A stretch of 64,000 bases of DNA from Ornithinibacillus massiliensis (GCF_018310345.1 NZ_JAGXBY010000004.1:62001-126000); one strand, 5' to 3'. Positions 26,157 to 37,151 are shown, counted from the stretch's first letter. The notes: generated by a model not told the origin, from the letters alone. Translations and numbers: made by a program.

Positions 26157-27572
26157 TTAAGAAGACGATTCTAGCTCCCTGCCCCAGCAGGTTAGTAAAC
26201 TTGTAATAGCTGTTTCTAGCTCTGATTCAGGTATCCCAGCGAAACCTAAAATAATTCTCGGAAATGAGCTGGATTGCTTTTCGATGGTATAGTTTGATAA
26301 CGGATATATCTTAAGATGCGCGTCTTTTGCACGCTGGAATAGTTTATCCTCCTTCCAGCCATTCCTTACCTCTAATACAACATGAAAGCCAGATAAATCA
26401 CTAATTATCTCGACCACATCAGAATATGGCCTTAACAGGTGCAATGTTTTTTCCATCTTTCTCCGGTAGACCTTACGCATGCGATTCAGATGTCTTTCAA
26501 AATCCCCTTCTTTCATAAAATGAGCGAGGATATGTTGATCAATTCTTGATACGGTACATTGAAAAAAGGACAATTCCTTCTGATATCGACTTAAGAGCGG
26601 CTTCGGTAATACCATGTAACTAATTCGTATAGATGGTATTAATGACTTGGAAAATGTACCTAAATAAATAACCTTCTCTCTCTTATCCATGCTTTGTAAG
26701 GATGGAATAGATTTTCCACTGTAACGAAATTCACTATCATAATCATCTTCAATGATATAACGGTCATCCCCCCCCATGGCCCAATTTAATAATTTTATCC
26801 TTCTGTTTGCCGATAGAACAGAACCATATGGGAAATGATGAGACGGTGTTACATACATAATATTGATTGGGGAAGCTTCTAAGGAGTCTACTATTACTCC
26901 TTGATCATCAACTTCTAATGGTATGACTTCATTAGGATAGTTTTTCAGAATACGAGAAATGACATGGTAGCCTGGGTCTTCTACACCGTACACAACGGAT
27001 TGCCCCATTAATAAAATCAGCTGCTGCAGTAGTGTCTCAATGCCCGCTCCAAGAATAATCTGTTCTGGAGAACAGTGAACACCCCTTGCCTGATAGAGAT
27101 AATGAACAATTTCTTCTCGTAGGATATACTCCCCTTGCCTATCTCCCATTAATAATAAAGATTGATTTGCTATATCAATACTATTTTTGGCATGCTTTCT
27201 CCACTTGGCATATGGAAAATGTTCTGTATCAATCCAGCTCGGATGAAAATCATAACGAATTTGCTCTTTGCTTTCGGCGGATTGGTGAAGCATGGGATTG
27301 ATCTCTTGTACATATTCTAAGTCCTCCGAGGCTAAAACAAAATATCCTTTCCGAGGGACCCCTTCGACATAGCCCTCTGCAACTAATTGTTCATATGCAG
27401 TTTCGACTGTATTTTGACTAACCTTTAGAAATTCGGACAGCTTTCGTTTGGATGGTAATTTTGTATTATGTGGAATTTGACCATTCATTATTTCGGTTTT
27501 GATATAGGTATATAGCTGTTCGTACAATGGAACTACACTATCTCGGTTCATTTCACATGATAACATCTTCAT
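26157..27572 (-). CDS. pdxR: MocR/GntR-type PLP-dependent regulator of pyridoxal 5'-phosphate synthesis
   Basis: A 471-residue MocR regulator. Residues 15-80 are a GntR winged helix (LYTYIKTEIMNGQIPHNTKLPSKRKLSEFLKVSQNTVETAYEQL). The rest is a fold-type I aminotransferase-like domain with IEDDYDSEFRY and the PLP-lysine segment IYLGTFSKSLIPSIRISYM. The longest ORF begins 20 codons earlier, but GGAGGGATAGG fixes the ATG used. It is divergent from pdxST, the classic arrangement in which PdxR senses PLP and controls pdxST. Confidence 0.88.
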   Translation of the reverse strand: MKMLSCEMNRDSVVPLYEQLYTYIKTEIMNGQIPHNTKLPSKRKLSEFLKVSQNTVETAYEQLVAEGYVEGVPRKGYFVLASEDLEYVQEINPMLHQSAESKEQIRYDFHPSWIDTEHFPYAKWRKHAKNSIDIANQSLLLMGDRQGEYILREEIVHYLYQARGVHCSPEQIILGAGIETLLQQLILLMGQSVVYGVEDPGYHVISRILKNYPNEVIPLEVDDQGVIVDSLEASPINIMYVTPSHHFPYGSVLSANRRIKLLNWAMGGDDRYIIEDDYDSEFRYSGKSIPSLQSMDKREKVIYLGTFSKSLIPSIRISYMVLPKPLLSRYQKELSFFQCTVSRIDQHILAHFMKEGDFERHLNRMRKVYRRKMEKTLHLLRPYSDVVEIISDLSGFHVVLEVRNGWKEDKLFQRAKDAHLKIYPLSNYTIEKQSSSFPRIILGFAGIPESELETAITSLLTCWGRELESSS

Positions 27573-27693
27573 CCTATCCCTCCATACTGGCATCATCAAA
27601 TTATATAAAACTGACACTTTCAACAATGCCAACTAATTTTTATAATAAATTAAAATTCAAATAAATCAACTCATTAAACAGGGAGTGTTACGA

Positions 27694-28581
27694 TTGGAAA
27701 AATTACTAGGCACAGAAACAGTAAAACGTGGAATGGCACAAATGCAAAAGGGCGGCGTTATTATGGACGTTGTTAATGCAGAGCAGGCTAGGATTGCAGA
27801 GGCATCTGGCGCAGTTGCAGTCATGGCATTAGAGCGTGTACCGTCTGATATTCGTGCAGCTGGTGGTGTAGCTAGAATGGCAGACCCTCGTATCGTTGAG
27901 GAAGTAATGAGTGCTGTAAGTATACCAGTAATGGCAAAAGCCCGTATTGGACATATTGTTGAAGCTAGAGTGCTTGAGGCTATGGGTGTGGATTATATTG
28001 ATGAAAGTGAAGTACTTACACCTGCTGATGAGGAGTTTCACCTACTAAAGCGTGATTTTACTGTTCCATTTGTATGTGGATGTCGTGATCTTGGTGAGGC
28101 TGCAAGAAGAATTGCAGAAGGAGCCTCAATGCTTCGTACAAAGGGGGAGCCCGGGACAGGGAATATTGTAGAAGCTGTCCGTCATATGCGTAAAGTTCAA
28201 GCGCAAGTTCGTAAAGTGACTCATATGAGCGATGACGAATTGATGACAGAAGCGAAAAATCTAGGAGCACCTTATGACATATTAAATGAAATTAAGGAAG
28301 CTGGGAAACTACCTGTCGTTAATTTTGCTGCAGGTGGTGTTGCAACACCTGCCGATGCTGCTCTTATGATGGAATTAGGCGCAGATGGTGTCTTCGTTGG
28401 TTCTGGTATCTTTAAATCAGAGAATCCACAAAAATTCGCCAGTGCAATCGTCCAAGCTACTACCTATTATAAAGATTATGACCTAATCGGTCGATTATCA
28501 ACAGAACTTGGTACTGCGATGAAAGGAATTGATATTTCAACACTTAGCCAAGAAGAACGTATGCAAGAGCGTGGCTGGTAA
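27694..28581 (+). CDS. pdxS: pyridoxal 5'-phosphate synthase lyase subunit PdxS
   Basis: A 295-residue (beta/alpha)8 enzyme that builds PLP from ribose 5-phosphate, glyceraldehyde 3-phosphate and ammonia supplied by PdxT. The segments [59 protein letters not shown] and [14 protein letters not shown] are diagnostic. A GTG at 27685 is inside the ribosome binding site GGGAGTG; the TTG at 27694 gives the standard family length. The pdxT gene follows after 34 bp. Confidence 0.97.
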   Translation: MEKLLGTETVKRGMAQMQKGGVIMDVVNAEQARIAEASGAVAVMALERVPSDIRAAGGVARMADPRIVEEVMSAVSIPVMAKARIGHIVEARVLEAMGVDYIDESEVLTPADEEFHLLKRDFTVPFVCGCRDLGEAARRIAEGASMLRTKGEPGTGNIVEAVRHMRKVQAQVRKVTHMSDDELMTEAKNLGAPYDILNEIKEAGKLPVVNFAAGGVATPADAALMMELGADGVFVGSGIFKSENPQKFASAIVQATTYYKDYDLIGRLSTELGTAMKGIDISTLSQEERMQERGW

Positions 28582-28615
28582 AAAGACTAATGTTTGCTAG
28601 GAAGGATGTGTCATA

Positions 28616-29212
28616 ATGAGTAGGCTTGTAATTGGTGTACTTGGCTTGCAGGGGGCTGTAACCGAGCATATTAACCAAGTTGAAACTTCAGGTTGTAATG
28701 GGGTTATCGTAAAAAAGCCTGAACAACTTAAAGAGATTGATGGCTTAATTCTCCCAGGAGGAGAAAGTACTACAATGCGTAAACTAATTGAACGATACGG
28801 TTTTTTTGAGCCATTAAAACAATTTAGTAAACAGCGTAAGCCCCTGTTCGGTACTTGTGCAGGCATGGTCCTTGTCGCAAAAGAGCTTTCAGCATCCTCT
28901 GAAGCTCACTTACAGCTAATGGATGTGCGTGTAAAACGAAATGCTTTTGGTAGGCAAAAGGAAAGCTTTGAAGCAGTACTACCGATAAAAGGGCTTGACT
29001 TACCTTTTTCAGCTGTATTCATTCGAGCTCCATACATTGAGAAAGCAGCTCAGCATGTTGAAATTATCTCAACCTATGAAAACCATATTGTTGCAGCTAA
29101 ACAAGATCACATTCTAGTTACTGCGTTTCATCCAGAGCTGACGAACGATACACGCATGATTGAAATCTTTATTGATATGGTAAAAAAATCGAAAAATACT
29201 GTCGCATTATAG
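28616..29212 (+). CDS. pdxT: pyridoxal 5'-phosphate synthase glutaminase subunit PdxT
   Basis: A 198-residue class I glutamine amidotransferase that hydrolyses glutamine and channels ammonia to PdxS. VLGLQGAVTEH is the N-terminal block, LPGGESTTMRKL follows, FGTCAGMVLVA carries the nucleophilic Cys, and AFHPELTND the catalytic His and Glu. It shares the pdxS transcript and is closed by a strong terminator. The ribosome binding site is AGGAAGGATG. Confidence 0.96.
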   Translation: MSRLVIGVLGLQGAVTEHINQVETSGCNGVIVKKPEQLKEIDGLILPGGESTTMRKLIERYGFFEPLKQFSKQRKPLFGTCAGMVLVAKELSASSEAHLQLMDVRVKRNAFGRQKESFEAVLPIKGLDLPFSAVFIRAPYIEKAAQHVEIISTYENHIVAAKQDHILVTAFHPELTNDTRMIEIFIDMVKKSKNTVAL

Positions 29213-29252
29213 CAAAAAAGACTAGTCTAAGTATTTGGACTAGTCTTTTTTG
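29213..29252 (+). terminator. terminator of pdxST
   Basis: AAAAAGACTAGTCTAA / TTGGACTAGTCTTTTTT forms a long stem with a short loop and a T-run, immediately after the pdxT stop. Confidence 0.92.
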
Positions 29253-29315
29253 TGTTATGATTCGTTTGGAAACTTCTTATCGTTTATGCTGTATTAATAT
29301 AAAGGGGAAATTACT

Positions 29316-29435
29316 ATGGTACCATTCGAATCGGATTTTCATTCAGGGGTAGACGACCTCGGTATTCTAACATTTAAAGGAACACGATTTATTCGGTCTG
29401 ATAGAAATAAAGAGATACAGAATCACGTTACCTAA
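29316..29435 (+). CDS. hypothetical 39-residue protein
   Basis: ATG at 29316 follows AAAGGGGAAATTACT and opens 39 codons (MVPFESDFHSGVDDLGIL ... IQNHVT) before TAA. It is mixed charged/hydrophobic without a signal or membrane segment. It lies between the pdxT terminator and the amidohydrolase, so it would need its own promoter. It could be the leftover N-terminus of a longer gene. No family is recognised, and reality rests on the ribosome binding site and codon composition alone. Confidence 0.35.
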   Translation: MVPFESDFHSGVDDLGILTFKGTRFIRSDRNKEIQNHVT

Positions 29436-29536
29436 ATGCTTAACCCCTAGGTAGGAAAACGGCTAGTATTTTTTCTAACTATACTATATGATTACATCTA
29501 TATGAAAATAAATTTACACTCAAAAAGGAGAACCTT

Positions 29537-31138
29537 ATGTCGCATACGATTGATTATATTATTTCTAGTAATGCCGTTTTTACAGGCACTACATCATCCC
29601 CTATACAGGCTGCTGTTCTCATTTCCAATAATAGGATTGTGGATGTCATTGATCAACAGCATATAGAGGAATATGTTTCGAATCAAACTAAGGTTATCGA
29701 TTTTGATGATAAACTGATTATTCCTGGCTTCCATGATTTTCATATCCATCTGTTGTTAGGCAGCATGTTAGAAGATAGTGTGTCGTTATCTGAAGCTCGT
29801 TCTGCAACAGCTGTTGCAGCTCTAGTAAAAGAATATGCAGATAAGCATCCAGATACACCACTTATTATTGGTAGCGGCTGGGATGATAATACTTGGAATA
29901 CAGCGGAGCAAGTCGATAAAAAATACTTAGATGTGGCTGTTCCAGATAGACCTGTAATACTATATCAAGCAGAGTTTCATAGTGCTTGGATTAATAGTGC
30001 TATGTTAGAGCTTGCTGGTATAACAAAGGATACAATGAATCCAGACTTTGGTGAAGTCGTAAAAGATGAAAACGGATATCCAACTGGATTATTGCTAGAA
30101 CATGCCGTTGGGCTCGTTACAAAAGCAATGCCAATGAAACTAAAAGATAAAGAGCAGCTCCTTGAGAAATTCTTACGTGAAGCATCCCGATATGGTATTA
30201 CTTCGGTACATGACTTGTTGAGACTACCAGAGATGAGTACAGAAGAAGCAGCTATTTATGCAGATTTTGAACAAAAGGGCAAACTGACAACTCGCGTACA
30301 CTTTGTAGCACCGTTAAATGGCGATTTAGAAGAAGCAAAACGACTTCGTAATACGTATCATTCTAATATGGTACAGTTTACTGGATTTAAACAATTTATA
30401 GATGGGGTTATTACTAGCTATACTGCCTATTTACAAGATCCCTATACAAACAAGCCAGATTCAATAGGTAGTACCGTTTATCCTGAAGAAAGCATTAAGG
30501 AATGGACGATAGCTGCTGATAAGGAAAACTTCCGTGTCCGCTTCCACTGTATTGGTGATAAGGCTGTAAAGTTTGCATTAGATACGTTCGAAGAGGCACA
30601 GAAACAAAATGGAAATAAAGATTCACGGCACGCCATAGAGCATATAGAAATGATTAGAGAAGAGGATATATCACGTTTCCATGAATTAGGTGTGCTTGCT
30701 TCCATTCAACCAGAACATATCAATGGTTCTTCATATGATGTATTTGAAGAATTGATTGGGAAGGAACGTATGCAACGTTATATGCTACAAAAAACACTGA
30801 TGGATCATGGGGCTACATTAGCTTACGGAAGTGATTATCCTGTTGTAGGCTTAAACCCTTTAACCGCTATTTATCGCGCTGTAACACGACTAGATGATGA
30901 GAAAGTAGTTTGGAGTGAAGACGAGAAAATTACGCTTGCTGAAGCACTAAAGGCATATACCTATGCACCTGCCTATGGCTCATTTCGGGAAAAAGAACTC
31001 GGTACATTAGAAGCTGGAAAATTAGCTGATTTAATTGTTTTGGATAAAGATTTATTTGCTGTAACTCCTGAAGAAATAAAGACCGCCAATGTCATATTTA
31101 CTATGGTGGATGGGAAGATTGTATTCGAAGGTATGTAA
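29537..31138 (+). CDS. amidohydrolase (Amidohydrolase_3/YtcJ-like)
   Basis: A 533-residue metal-dependent hydrolase. The N-terminal beta sandwich leads to IIPGFHDFHIHLLLG with the first metal-binding HxH. RFHCIGDKAVKFALDTFEEA and HAIEHIEMIREEDISRF supply further metal His residues. YGSDYPVVGLNPL gives the catalytic Asp, and LGTLEAGKLADLIVLDKD is the C-terminal signature. Relatives are annotated as exoenzyme regulatory proteins or N-substituted formamide deformylase-like. The substrate is unknown. Ribosome binding site AAAAAGGAGAA; it ends in a terminator shared with the convergent TauE gene. Confidence 0.88.
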   Translation: MSHTIDYIISSNAVFTGTTSSPIQAAVLISNNRIVDVIDQQHIEEYVSNQTKVIDFDDKLIIPGFHDFHIHLLLGSMLEDSVSLSEARSATAVAALVKEYADKHPDTPLIIGSGWDDNTWNTAEQVDKKYLDVAVPDRPVILYQAEFHSAWINSAMLELAGITKDTMNPDFGEVVKDENGYPTGLLLEHAVGLVTKAMPMKLKDKEQLLEKFLREASRYGITSVHDLLRLPEMSTEEAAIYADFEQKGKLTTRVHFVAPLNGDLEEAKRLRNTYHSNMVQFTGFKQFIDGVITSYTAYLQDPYTNKPDSIGSTVYPEESIKEWTIAADKENFRVRFHCIGDKAVKFALDTFEEAQKQNGNKDSRHAIEHIEMIREEDISRFHELGVLASIQPEHINGSSYDVFEELIGKERMQRYMLQKTLMDHGATLAYGSDYPVVGLNPLTAIYRAVTRLDDEKVVWSEDEKITLAEALKAYTYAPAYGSFREKELGTLEAGKLADLIVLDKDLFAVTPEEIKTANVIFTMVDGKIVFEGM

Positions 31139-31140
31139 AA

Positions 31141-31168
31141 AGCCAGTTCAAAATGAGCTGGCCTTTTT
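31141..31168. terminator. bidirectional terminator
   Basis: AGCCAGTTCAAAATGAGCTGGC flanked by A-run on the left and T-run on the right, between convergent amidohydrolase and TauE genes. The T-run serves the rightward gene and the A-run serves the leftward one. Confidence 0.85.
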
Positions 31169-31170
31169 CT

Positions 31171-31905
31171 TTACATCATATTCTCCACAAACACTTGAAC
31201 GATTAGAGCTAGAGTCACGATACGTAAAATCGGCTTCATATATGCTGGTTTAATTTTTTCAGCTACTCGAACGCCAATTTGCGCTCCGATGAATGAGCCA
31301 CAAAGCAGTGCAAGTGTTAAACCCCACATAATCTTCCCTGATGCAATATACATCGCAGCTGCACCAATACAGCTTGAGAACGTCGCAAAACGCACATAGC
31401 CTACAGCCTTAATATAATCAATCTTTAAGTAGGCAAAGAGGTAAAGCATTAATGTCCCTTGACCAGGGCCGAATAAACCGTCATAAATCCCGATACCATA
31501 CAAGCCAGGAATACTTATTTTAGTTGGTTTTAGAACATTACCACCTTGAAAATTTCGCTTTCCAATCATAGAAGTTATAAGTGCTAATAATAATAGGATA
31601 ATTGCAATGATATAAAGATGTTCAGGATGGAGTAACGTTGCAATTAATCCTCCACTCAGTCCGCCTGTAATACTAATCGGAACAATCCAGTAGCATTCTT
31701 TCAATGAAATCTTCTTATGCTTGAGCAAATGAAAAAAACTCGAAAAAGAGCTAACGGTATTAGATACTTTATTTGCGCCAATTGCGGAATGGATTGGCAT
31801 TCCTAATAACAACATCATCGGAAGACTAATCAATCCTCCCCCACCCGCTACTGTCCCTAGAGTTGTAGCAATGATTCCTGTCAAAAAGATAAAAATAAGA
31901 TCCAT
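31171..31905 (-). CDS. TauE/SafE family sulfite/anion exporter-type membrane protein
   Basis: A 244-residue integral membrane protein with about eight hydrophobic helices. It opens with LTGIIATTLGTVAGGGGLISLPMM, the glycine-rich TauE/SafE signature; GIYDGLFGPGQGTLMLY is its internal repeat copy. Family members move sulfite, sulfoacetate or other organosulfur anions across the cytoplasmic membrane. No sulfur catabolism genes are adjacent, so the substrate is open. It is monocistronic. Confidence 0.85.
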   Translation of the reverse strand: MDLIFIFLTGIIATTLGTVAGGGGLISLPMMLLLGMPIHSAIGANKVSNTVSSFSSFFHLLKHKKISLKECYWIVPISITGGLSGGLIATLLHPEHLYIIAIILLLLALITSMIGKRNFQGGNVLKPTKISIPGLYGIGIYDGLFGPGQGTLMLYLFAYLKIDYIKAVGYVRFATFSSCIGAAAMYIASGKIMWGLTLALLCGSFIGAQIGVRVAEKIKPAYMKPILRIVTLALIVQVFVENMM

Positions 31906-31993
31906 TCTGAATCCCCCCTGTATTCAGTATAGATCTTATTGTTAATTTGAAAAAATACTATATTTCTATCTTCATTGATAACTTTTTGTTATA

Positions 31994-33475
31994 TCACTTG
32001 TTAATTAATTGCTTTAATTCCTTACTTAATTCACTTATTTCAACTACTGCTGTATTAATCGATGTAATTAGATCATGCTCACTTTCCAATGTAGAAACAA
32101 TTTCTTGTGTGGATGAAGCATTTTCCTCGGAAATATTTGCTACGTTTTCCAGCTGCTCTTGGATAGCTTTAAAATCACCTGTTACGGATTGAATCTCTTT
32201 CATGCCTATAGATAGACTAGTGCTCGTATCTTTAAAGGATTTCTTCAGCTCATCGAAGAAGGAAGAAACCTCATTCAATAATTTCATCCCTTCACGAGCT
32301 GCAAGCTCTCCTTCAGTAGATTTTTCTTTAGCATTCTCTGATTTTTGGAACAGGTTATCCGTTACCTCCGTAATATCAACCGTAATACTAGCACTTTGTT
32401 CTGCTAGTTTACGAACTTCATCTGCTACAACGGCAAAGCCTTTTCCATACTCTCCTGCACGTGCGGATTCAATAGCAGCATTTAAGGCTAGTAGGTTAGT
32501 TTGTTCTGCTATATCCCTGATACCTTGAAGCAATGAATTTACCCTACCTAAGCTGTCCTGTAAATCTGTTACTGTTAACGTAGTTGTGCCAATTGCATCA
32601 TTTACCGTACGGATATGGTTGGTTGCCTGTTGAACTTTTTCCCAACCTACCTGTACTTCCCCATTCATATGCTCTGATTTTTCTACGATATTTTGCGAAA
32701 TGGTTATTGTTTGATTTGTTTTCTCTAATGATGAGCCCATCGATTCATTAACCGTACTAACACTTTCTGCTTCATCTTGAATAGCAGTAGCCATTTGTTG
32801 AACCGAATCTAATACTAGCTCACTGGATTCAACTATTGTTGAAATATCCTTATTAAATTGACCTATTGTTGAATCTAATTTATTCGCGCCATCTTCAATT
32901 GTATGGAAAGTATCCTGCAGTTTATCGAGTAATTCCTTCGCTTCTAATTCCTTTTTCGATGATTCTTCTACTAAATCCCTTCCCCATTTCGTTAATAGGT
33001 ATAGCGCAATTAAGATTCCATCTATCAAAGCGATTACCGTAATAAATCCCTTTAAATTATCATCAATCGAAAGCAGATTTGTAGGCTCTAGGAAGTACAA
33101 GGCAAATAAAAGTATGTTTAATACGATACCGAATATTAATATTAATTCTTTTTTAAAATACAACGCAATCATAGCTATTGTTAAAAATATAAGGTAGTGC
33201 TTATTTAATGCAAATCCATCTATAACGAATAGCAGCATCACAACTAGGTTTGGTATTAGTGCAAAAATAAACCCTTTCACATAGGCTGGTATTGGCAAGA
33301 AATAGTTACCAGTAGAGATGATAATTACGACTAAACCAGCTATAATAATGCCAATACTATCTCCCAAACCTCTAGCCAGTACGATTGGTATTACTAACAG
33401 AAAGGTAATGGCAAATAATAATATAAAATTTACTTTATGAACCCTTTTTGTATTATATGTATCAAGATGATTCAT
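31994..33475 (-). CDS. methyl-accepting chemotaxis protein without extracellular sensor domain
   Basis: A 493-residue receptor. Residues 15-165 form about six hydrophobic helices with short loops and no periplasmic-type ligand domain; no HAMP domain is evident before the long coiled coil. The signalling tip is conserved: [36 protein letters not shown]. The C-terminal coiled coil runs to residue 493. A multi-helix membrane sensor in place of a Cache/4HB domain suggests detection of membrane-linked or energy signals. Monocistronic; the start follows AAAAGGGGGAAC. Confidence 0.88.
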   Translation of the reverse strand: MNHLDTYNTKRVHKVNFILLFAITFLLVIPIVLARGLGDSIGIIIAGLVVIIISTGNYFLPIPAYVKGFIFALIPNLVVMLLFVIDGFALNKHYLIFLTIAMIALYFKKELILIFGIVLNILLFALYFLEPTNLLSIDDNLKGFITVIALIDGILIALYLLTKWGRDLVEESSKKELEAKELLDKLQDTFHTIEDGANKLDSTIGQFNKDISTIVESSELVLDSVQQMATAIQDEAESVSTVNESMGSSLEKTNQTITISQNIVEKSEHMNGEVQVGWEKVQQATNHIRTVNDAIGTTTLTVTDLQDSLGRVNSLLQGIRDIAEQTNLLALNAAIESARAGEYGKGFAVVADEVRKLAEQSASITVDITEVTDNLFQKSENAKEKSTEGELAAREGMKLLNEVSSFFDELKKSFKDTSTSLSIGMKEIQSVTGDFKAIQEQLENVANISEENASSTQEIVSTLESEHDLITSINTAVVEISELSKELKQLINK

Positions 33476-33657
33476 GCTGTTCCCCCTTTTTTACAAACTT
33501 ACTCATACTACTATATCGTCATCTAATTCTTTATTGTGAAGTTTATTTATTTTTTTAGATATATGTCGTTTTGTTTGCCAGAGTTCTACTTGTTCCTATA
33601 AGCTAAATGTAATAGGTTTACTAGAGAATGTATTATGGACTTAGGAGGTTGTTTAAC

Positions 33658-34686
33658 TTGAGAATTGGAATTATGGGGGCAGGTTCTTTAGGGACCATTA
33701 TTGGTGCACTTATCTCTAAAGGGAATGACGAGGTAGAATTAATCGATGTTTACGAAGAGCATGTAAAGGCATTAAATGAACGCGGTGCAACAATTACTGG
33801 TACGATGAATGAAACAATTCCAGTTAAAGCTATTACACCAGCTGAAATGTCTGGAAACTATGATTTAATTTTATTACTTACTAAGCAAGTATTTAATCAT
33901 GATGTTGTATCAAATTTGAAAAACTATTTACATCATGACAGTGTTATTTTATCACTACAAAATGGTGTACCAGAAGAAAGCCTTGTCTCTATTTTAGGAG
34001 AAAAACTTGTTATTGGAGGTTCTGTTGAGTTTGGTGCTACTTTTAAGGAACCTGGTGTTTCAGAATTAACTACCGCAACAGAAGCTTTCCAGAGCAATGC
34101 TTTCCAAATAGGAGAATTAGATGGATCTATTACAGATAGAGTGAAAAAAATAAAAGAGATATTAGATCTTGTTGGTGGCACTCATGTTACGGATAATTTA
34201 GTTGGCACGAAATGGTCTAAGTTACTAGTTAATGTTGCTTTAAGTGGTATGTCAGCTGCACTTGGCTGTAACTTTGGTGAGGTTATTAAAGACGATGCGA
34301 GTGTTTATAGTGCTGTATCATTAGCTGACGAAACGATTCGTGTTGGAGAAGCAGCTGGTGTAACGTTTGCTCCACTTGCTGGATTTAATTTAGGTGTCTT
34401 TAAACTAGCAGAAGATGAAAGTAATTTACCAACTGCTATAGGATTTGCTCGAAAAGCTTTCGAACCCCAAGCCTTACTAAGAGCAAGTATGCTCCAAGAT
34501 CTAGAAAAACAAAGAAAAACTGAAATTGACTATATTAATGGATTCGTAGCTGCAAAAGGAAAAGAACTAGGTATTGCAACACCATATAACGATCTTGTTG
34601 TACAACTAGTTAAAAAGGCAGAAGAAGAAAAATCGGTACCTACCTTCGAAGGAAACATTGGTTATTTTAAAGCGCTTAAGAAGTAA
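33658..34686 (+). CDS. panE: 2-dehydropantoate 2-reductase family (ketopantoate reductase)
   Basis: A 342-residue NADPH-dependent reductase. The Rossmann motif IGIMGAGSLGTIIGALIS opens the protein, LLLTKQVFNHDVV and LQNGVPEE are the middle conserved blocks, and NLVGTKWSKLLVNVALSGMSAALG carries the catalytic Lys and Asn. In the family it reduces ketopantoate to pantoate for coenzyme A synthesis; paralogs of unknown substrate are common in Bacillaceae. The ORF opens at 33628, but TAGGAGG precedes the TTG at 33658, which directly begins the Rossmann strand. Monocistronic with its own terminator. Confidence 0.82.
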   Translation: MRIGIMGAGSLGTIIGALISKGNDEVELIDVYEEHVKALNERGATITGTMNETIPVKAITPAEMSGNYDLILLLTKQVFNHDVVSNLKNYLHHDSVILSLQNGVPEESLVSILGEKLVIGGSVEFGATFKEPGVSELTTATEAFQSNAFQIGELDGSITDRVKKIKEILDLVGGTHVTDNLVGTKWSKLLVNVALSGMSAALGCNFGEVIKDDASVYSAVSLADETIRVGEAAGVTFAPLAGFNLGVFKLAEDESNLPTAIGFARKAFEPQALLRASMLQDLEKQRKTEIDYINGFVAAKGKELGIATPYNDLVVQLVKKAEEEKSVPTFEGNIGYFKALKK

Positions 34687-34716
34687 TTATTTTTACTTAT
34701 ACGTTCTAAATCTTTT

Positions 34717-34758
34717 AAAGGGAACTAAATGCCATTCTCAAGGCATCTAGTTCCCTTT
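34717..34758. terminator. bidirectional terminator between panE and catalase genes
   Basis: AAAGGGAACTA ... TAGTTCCCTTT forms a long stem with an internal second stem (ATGCC/GGCAT), followed by TTATTT. It closes the rightward reductase gene and, on the other strand, the catalase gene. Confidence 0.85.
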
Positions 34759-34761
34759 TAT

Positions 34762-36795
34762 TTATCGATTCCAATGTCGATGATGTGCAACTGCTTGAAC
34801 AAAGTGTCTTGCAAACTCCGTCACATTTTCATCCGTTACTACTCCAGGTTTATTTACCATCTGGTTAGCCTCTAACCATTTCTTCCCTTCGCCTATTGCA
34901 CCAATCGTTTTTTTATGACGATATGCTTCATCAATGAAATAAGCTGCTTTTTCATTAAACATTTTATCCGTGCTACTCCCGCGTACCATGAAAACAGCAT
35001 CATATAATACGGATTGAGCAGTATAGACATTTTGCACAGCCTCTAATACAACACCATTAGTTCCTTTTACTGGTCCTAAATCTTCACTGATAAACTCTAC
35101 TACGAGTCCTTCTTTCTTCCAATAATCGAGTATTGATTTTATTACATTACCGTGAAAGCCATTTGAAATAATGACAGCAACTTTACGTGTCTTAGCAGTC
35201 ATCGTAGTATTTAATTGACTTAGCGCTGGGGATGTTTTTGTAACAGGAGATCCTCCCTGTGTTGGAGGTTTGACCCCAATATTTCTAGCAATTTTTTGTG
35301 CTAACTGTAGATCAACATTAGCAAATAAATCAACATTTTGCCGGCGAACCGACTTGCTCTTTACCTTTCCTAACTCAAAGCTAAACGCATCGATAATATG
35401 CTTTTTCTCCGGTTCACTCATACTATTCCAGAACAGCTTTGCTTGAGAAAAGAAATCTATAAAGCTTTTACTCCTCCCGCGAATTTTCTTACCGTCTACC
35501 TTCTCCTCATAATGCTTATATCCACCTTGCTCAGGTGACGCAGGAGCTGGAGTATTTCCTTGAAGGGAATTACGGTGGTAATTTACTCTGGCAACATTGA
35601 TAGCCTGCCTATGGAATCCATCTCGTTGATTATTATGGAATGGACAGATGGGTCTATTAATGGGAAGCTCATGAAAGTTAGGACCACCGAGCCGAATCAA
35701 TTGGGTATCGATGTATGAAAATAGTCGCGCTTGTAATAACGGGTCATTAGTAAAGTCAATGCCAGGTACAACATTCCCTGGATGAAATGCTACTTGCTCT
35801 GTCTCCGCAAAGAAGTTATCGACATTATTTGTTAATGTCATTTTCCCAATGATTTTAACAGGTACTTCTTCCTCTGGAATTAGCTTGGTTGCGTCTAATA
35901 AATCAAAATCAAATTTAAACTCATCTTCCTGCGGTACGATTTGTACTCCAAGCTCATATTCTGGATAATCTCCTCTTTCAATGGCATCCCATAAGTCGTT
36001 TCTGTGAAAATCAGGATCAATTCCCATCAGCTTTTGCGCTTCATCCCAAACTAGTGAATGTACCCCGAGCTTTGGCTTCCAGTGGAACTTAATAAAAAAA
36101 GCCTCACCAGCTGCATTAACAAATCGAAACGTGTTAACCCCAAACCCTTCCATCATTCGAAAGCTTCTCGGTATAGCTCGGTCTGACATGATCCACATGA
36201 CCATGTGTGCATTTTCAGGATTATTAGCTACAAAGTCCCAAAAGTTATCATGTGCAGTCGATGCTTGTGGAATATCGTTATGAGGCTCAGGCTTGAATGA
36301 GTGCACGACATCTGGGAATTTAATTCCATCTTGTATAAAGAAGACTGGGATATTATTCGCTACGAGGTCATAGTTTCCTTCTTCTGTATAAAATTTCGTA
36401 GCAAACCCACGAGCATCCCTTGCCGTATCACCGGATCCTTTTGAACCGTTTACTGTGGAAAACCGGACAAATACTGGTACTTTATTTGAAGTATCGGTAA
36501 AGATTTTCGCTTTCGTATACTGTTCCATGCTTTCATAAAGCTGAAATTCACCATGAGCAGCAAATCCTCGAGCATGAACAACCCTTTCTGGAATCCTTTC
36601 ATGATCAAAGTGGGTCATCTTCTCCCTAAAATGAAAATCTTCCATTAGGGTTGGCCCCCGTACTCCAGCTGTTAAGGAGAGTTCATCCTCTGACACTCTA
36701 AGTCCTTGGTTAGTAGTCATATACTTCCCTTTGTCATCTACACGAAAAGACTCCAGTTGCGCATCCTTTTCGTTCTCATGTCGCTTATCCGCCAT
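34762..36795 (-). CDS. katE: large-subunit (clade 2) heme catalase
   Basis: A 677-residue catalase, longer than the small-subunit type because of a C-terminal flavodoxin/DJ-1-like domain (about residues 525-677, [12 protein letters not shown] and [11 protein letters not shown]). [14 protein letters not shown] has the distal His, [29 protein letters not shown] is the family block, and [19 protein letters not shown] holds the proximal Tyr. It dismutates hydrogen peroxide. The architecture matches B. subtilis KatE, a sigma-B controlled stress catalase, or KatX in spores; the symbol is by architecture. Monocistronic. Confidence 0.9.
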   Translation of the reverse strand: MADKRHENEKDAQLESFRVDDKGKYMTTNQGLRVSEDELSLTAGVRGPTLMEDFHFREKMTHFDHERIPERVVHARGFAAHGEFQLYESMEQYTKAKIFTDTSNKVPVFVRFSTVNGSKGSGDTARDARGFATKFYTEEGNYDLVANNIPVFFIQDGIKFPDVVHSFKPEPHNDIPQASTAHDNFWDFVANNPENAHMVMWIMSDRAIPRSFRMMEGFGVNTFRFVNAAGEAFFIKFHWKPKLGVHSLVWDEAQKLMGIDPDFHRNDLWDAIERGDYPEYELGVQIVPQEDEFKFDFDLLDATKLIPEEEVPVKIIGKMTLTNNVDNFFAETEQVAFHPGNVVPGIDFTNDPLLQARLFSYIDTQLIRLGGPNFHELPINRPICPFHNNQRDGFHRQAINVARVNYHRNSLQGNTPAPASPEQGGYKHYEEKVDGKKIRGRSKSFIDFFSQAKLFWNSMSEPEKKHIIDAFSFELGKVKSKSVRRQNVDLFANVDLQLAQKIARNIGVKPPTQGGSPVTKTSPALSQLNTTMTAKTRKVAVIISNGFHGNVIKSILDYWKKEGLVVEFISEDLGPVKGTNGVVLEAVQNVYTAQSVLYDAVFMVRGSSTDKMFNEKAAYFIDEAYRHKKTIGAIGEGKKWLEANQMVNKPGVVTDENVTEFARHFVQAVAHHRHWNR

Positions 36796-36910
36796 TCAGC
36801 ATACCTCCCCATTAATGGATATGCTGTGATTAGTTCATTTATCCATATGAATTGAATAGGACAAGTTAGCAAATTACTAATACAAAATTTGATTTTGAGG
36901 GGTGGACTAA

Positions 36911-37102
36911 ATGGGTGCGATTGAACGCAGCGGTTATCGTTTCGAGCCTGAGTTTAGTGTTATTGAGCAAAAATGGGCAATCCACGTATACCAAGATGGG
37001 CAGTTTATCGAAGAAATTACATTTCGTTTTTCCGGTAACTATCCTGAAGTGGACATGATAGAAGAATTAGTGGACGCTTATTGTGAGGAAAGAGGATTGT
37101 AA
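36911..37102 (+). CDS. ybxH: YbxH family protein (DUF5370-type)
   Basis: A 63-residue acidic protein, MGAIERSGYRFEPEFSVI at the N-terminus and a helical C-terminal half ending in VDAYCEERGL. Size and sequence agree with the small conserved Bacillus protein YbxH. It has a strong GAGGGGTGG ribosome binding site and stands alone between katE and ykvS. No function is known. The symbol is from memory of the family, without a database check. Confidence 0.65.
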   Translation: MGAIERSGYRFEPEFSVIEQKWAIHVYQDGQFIEEITFRFSGNYPEVDMIEELVDAYCEERGL

Positions 37103-37151
37103 CGGTGGTTTAACCAGTCAATGTCATGTTAGACCATAAATGGTCAAATTT

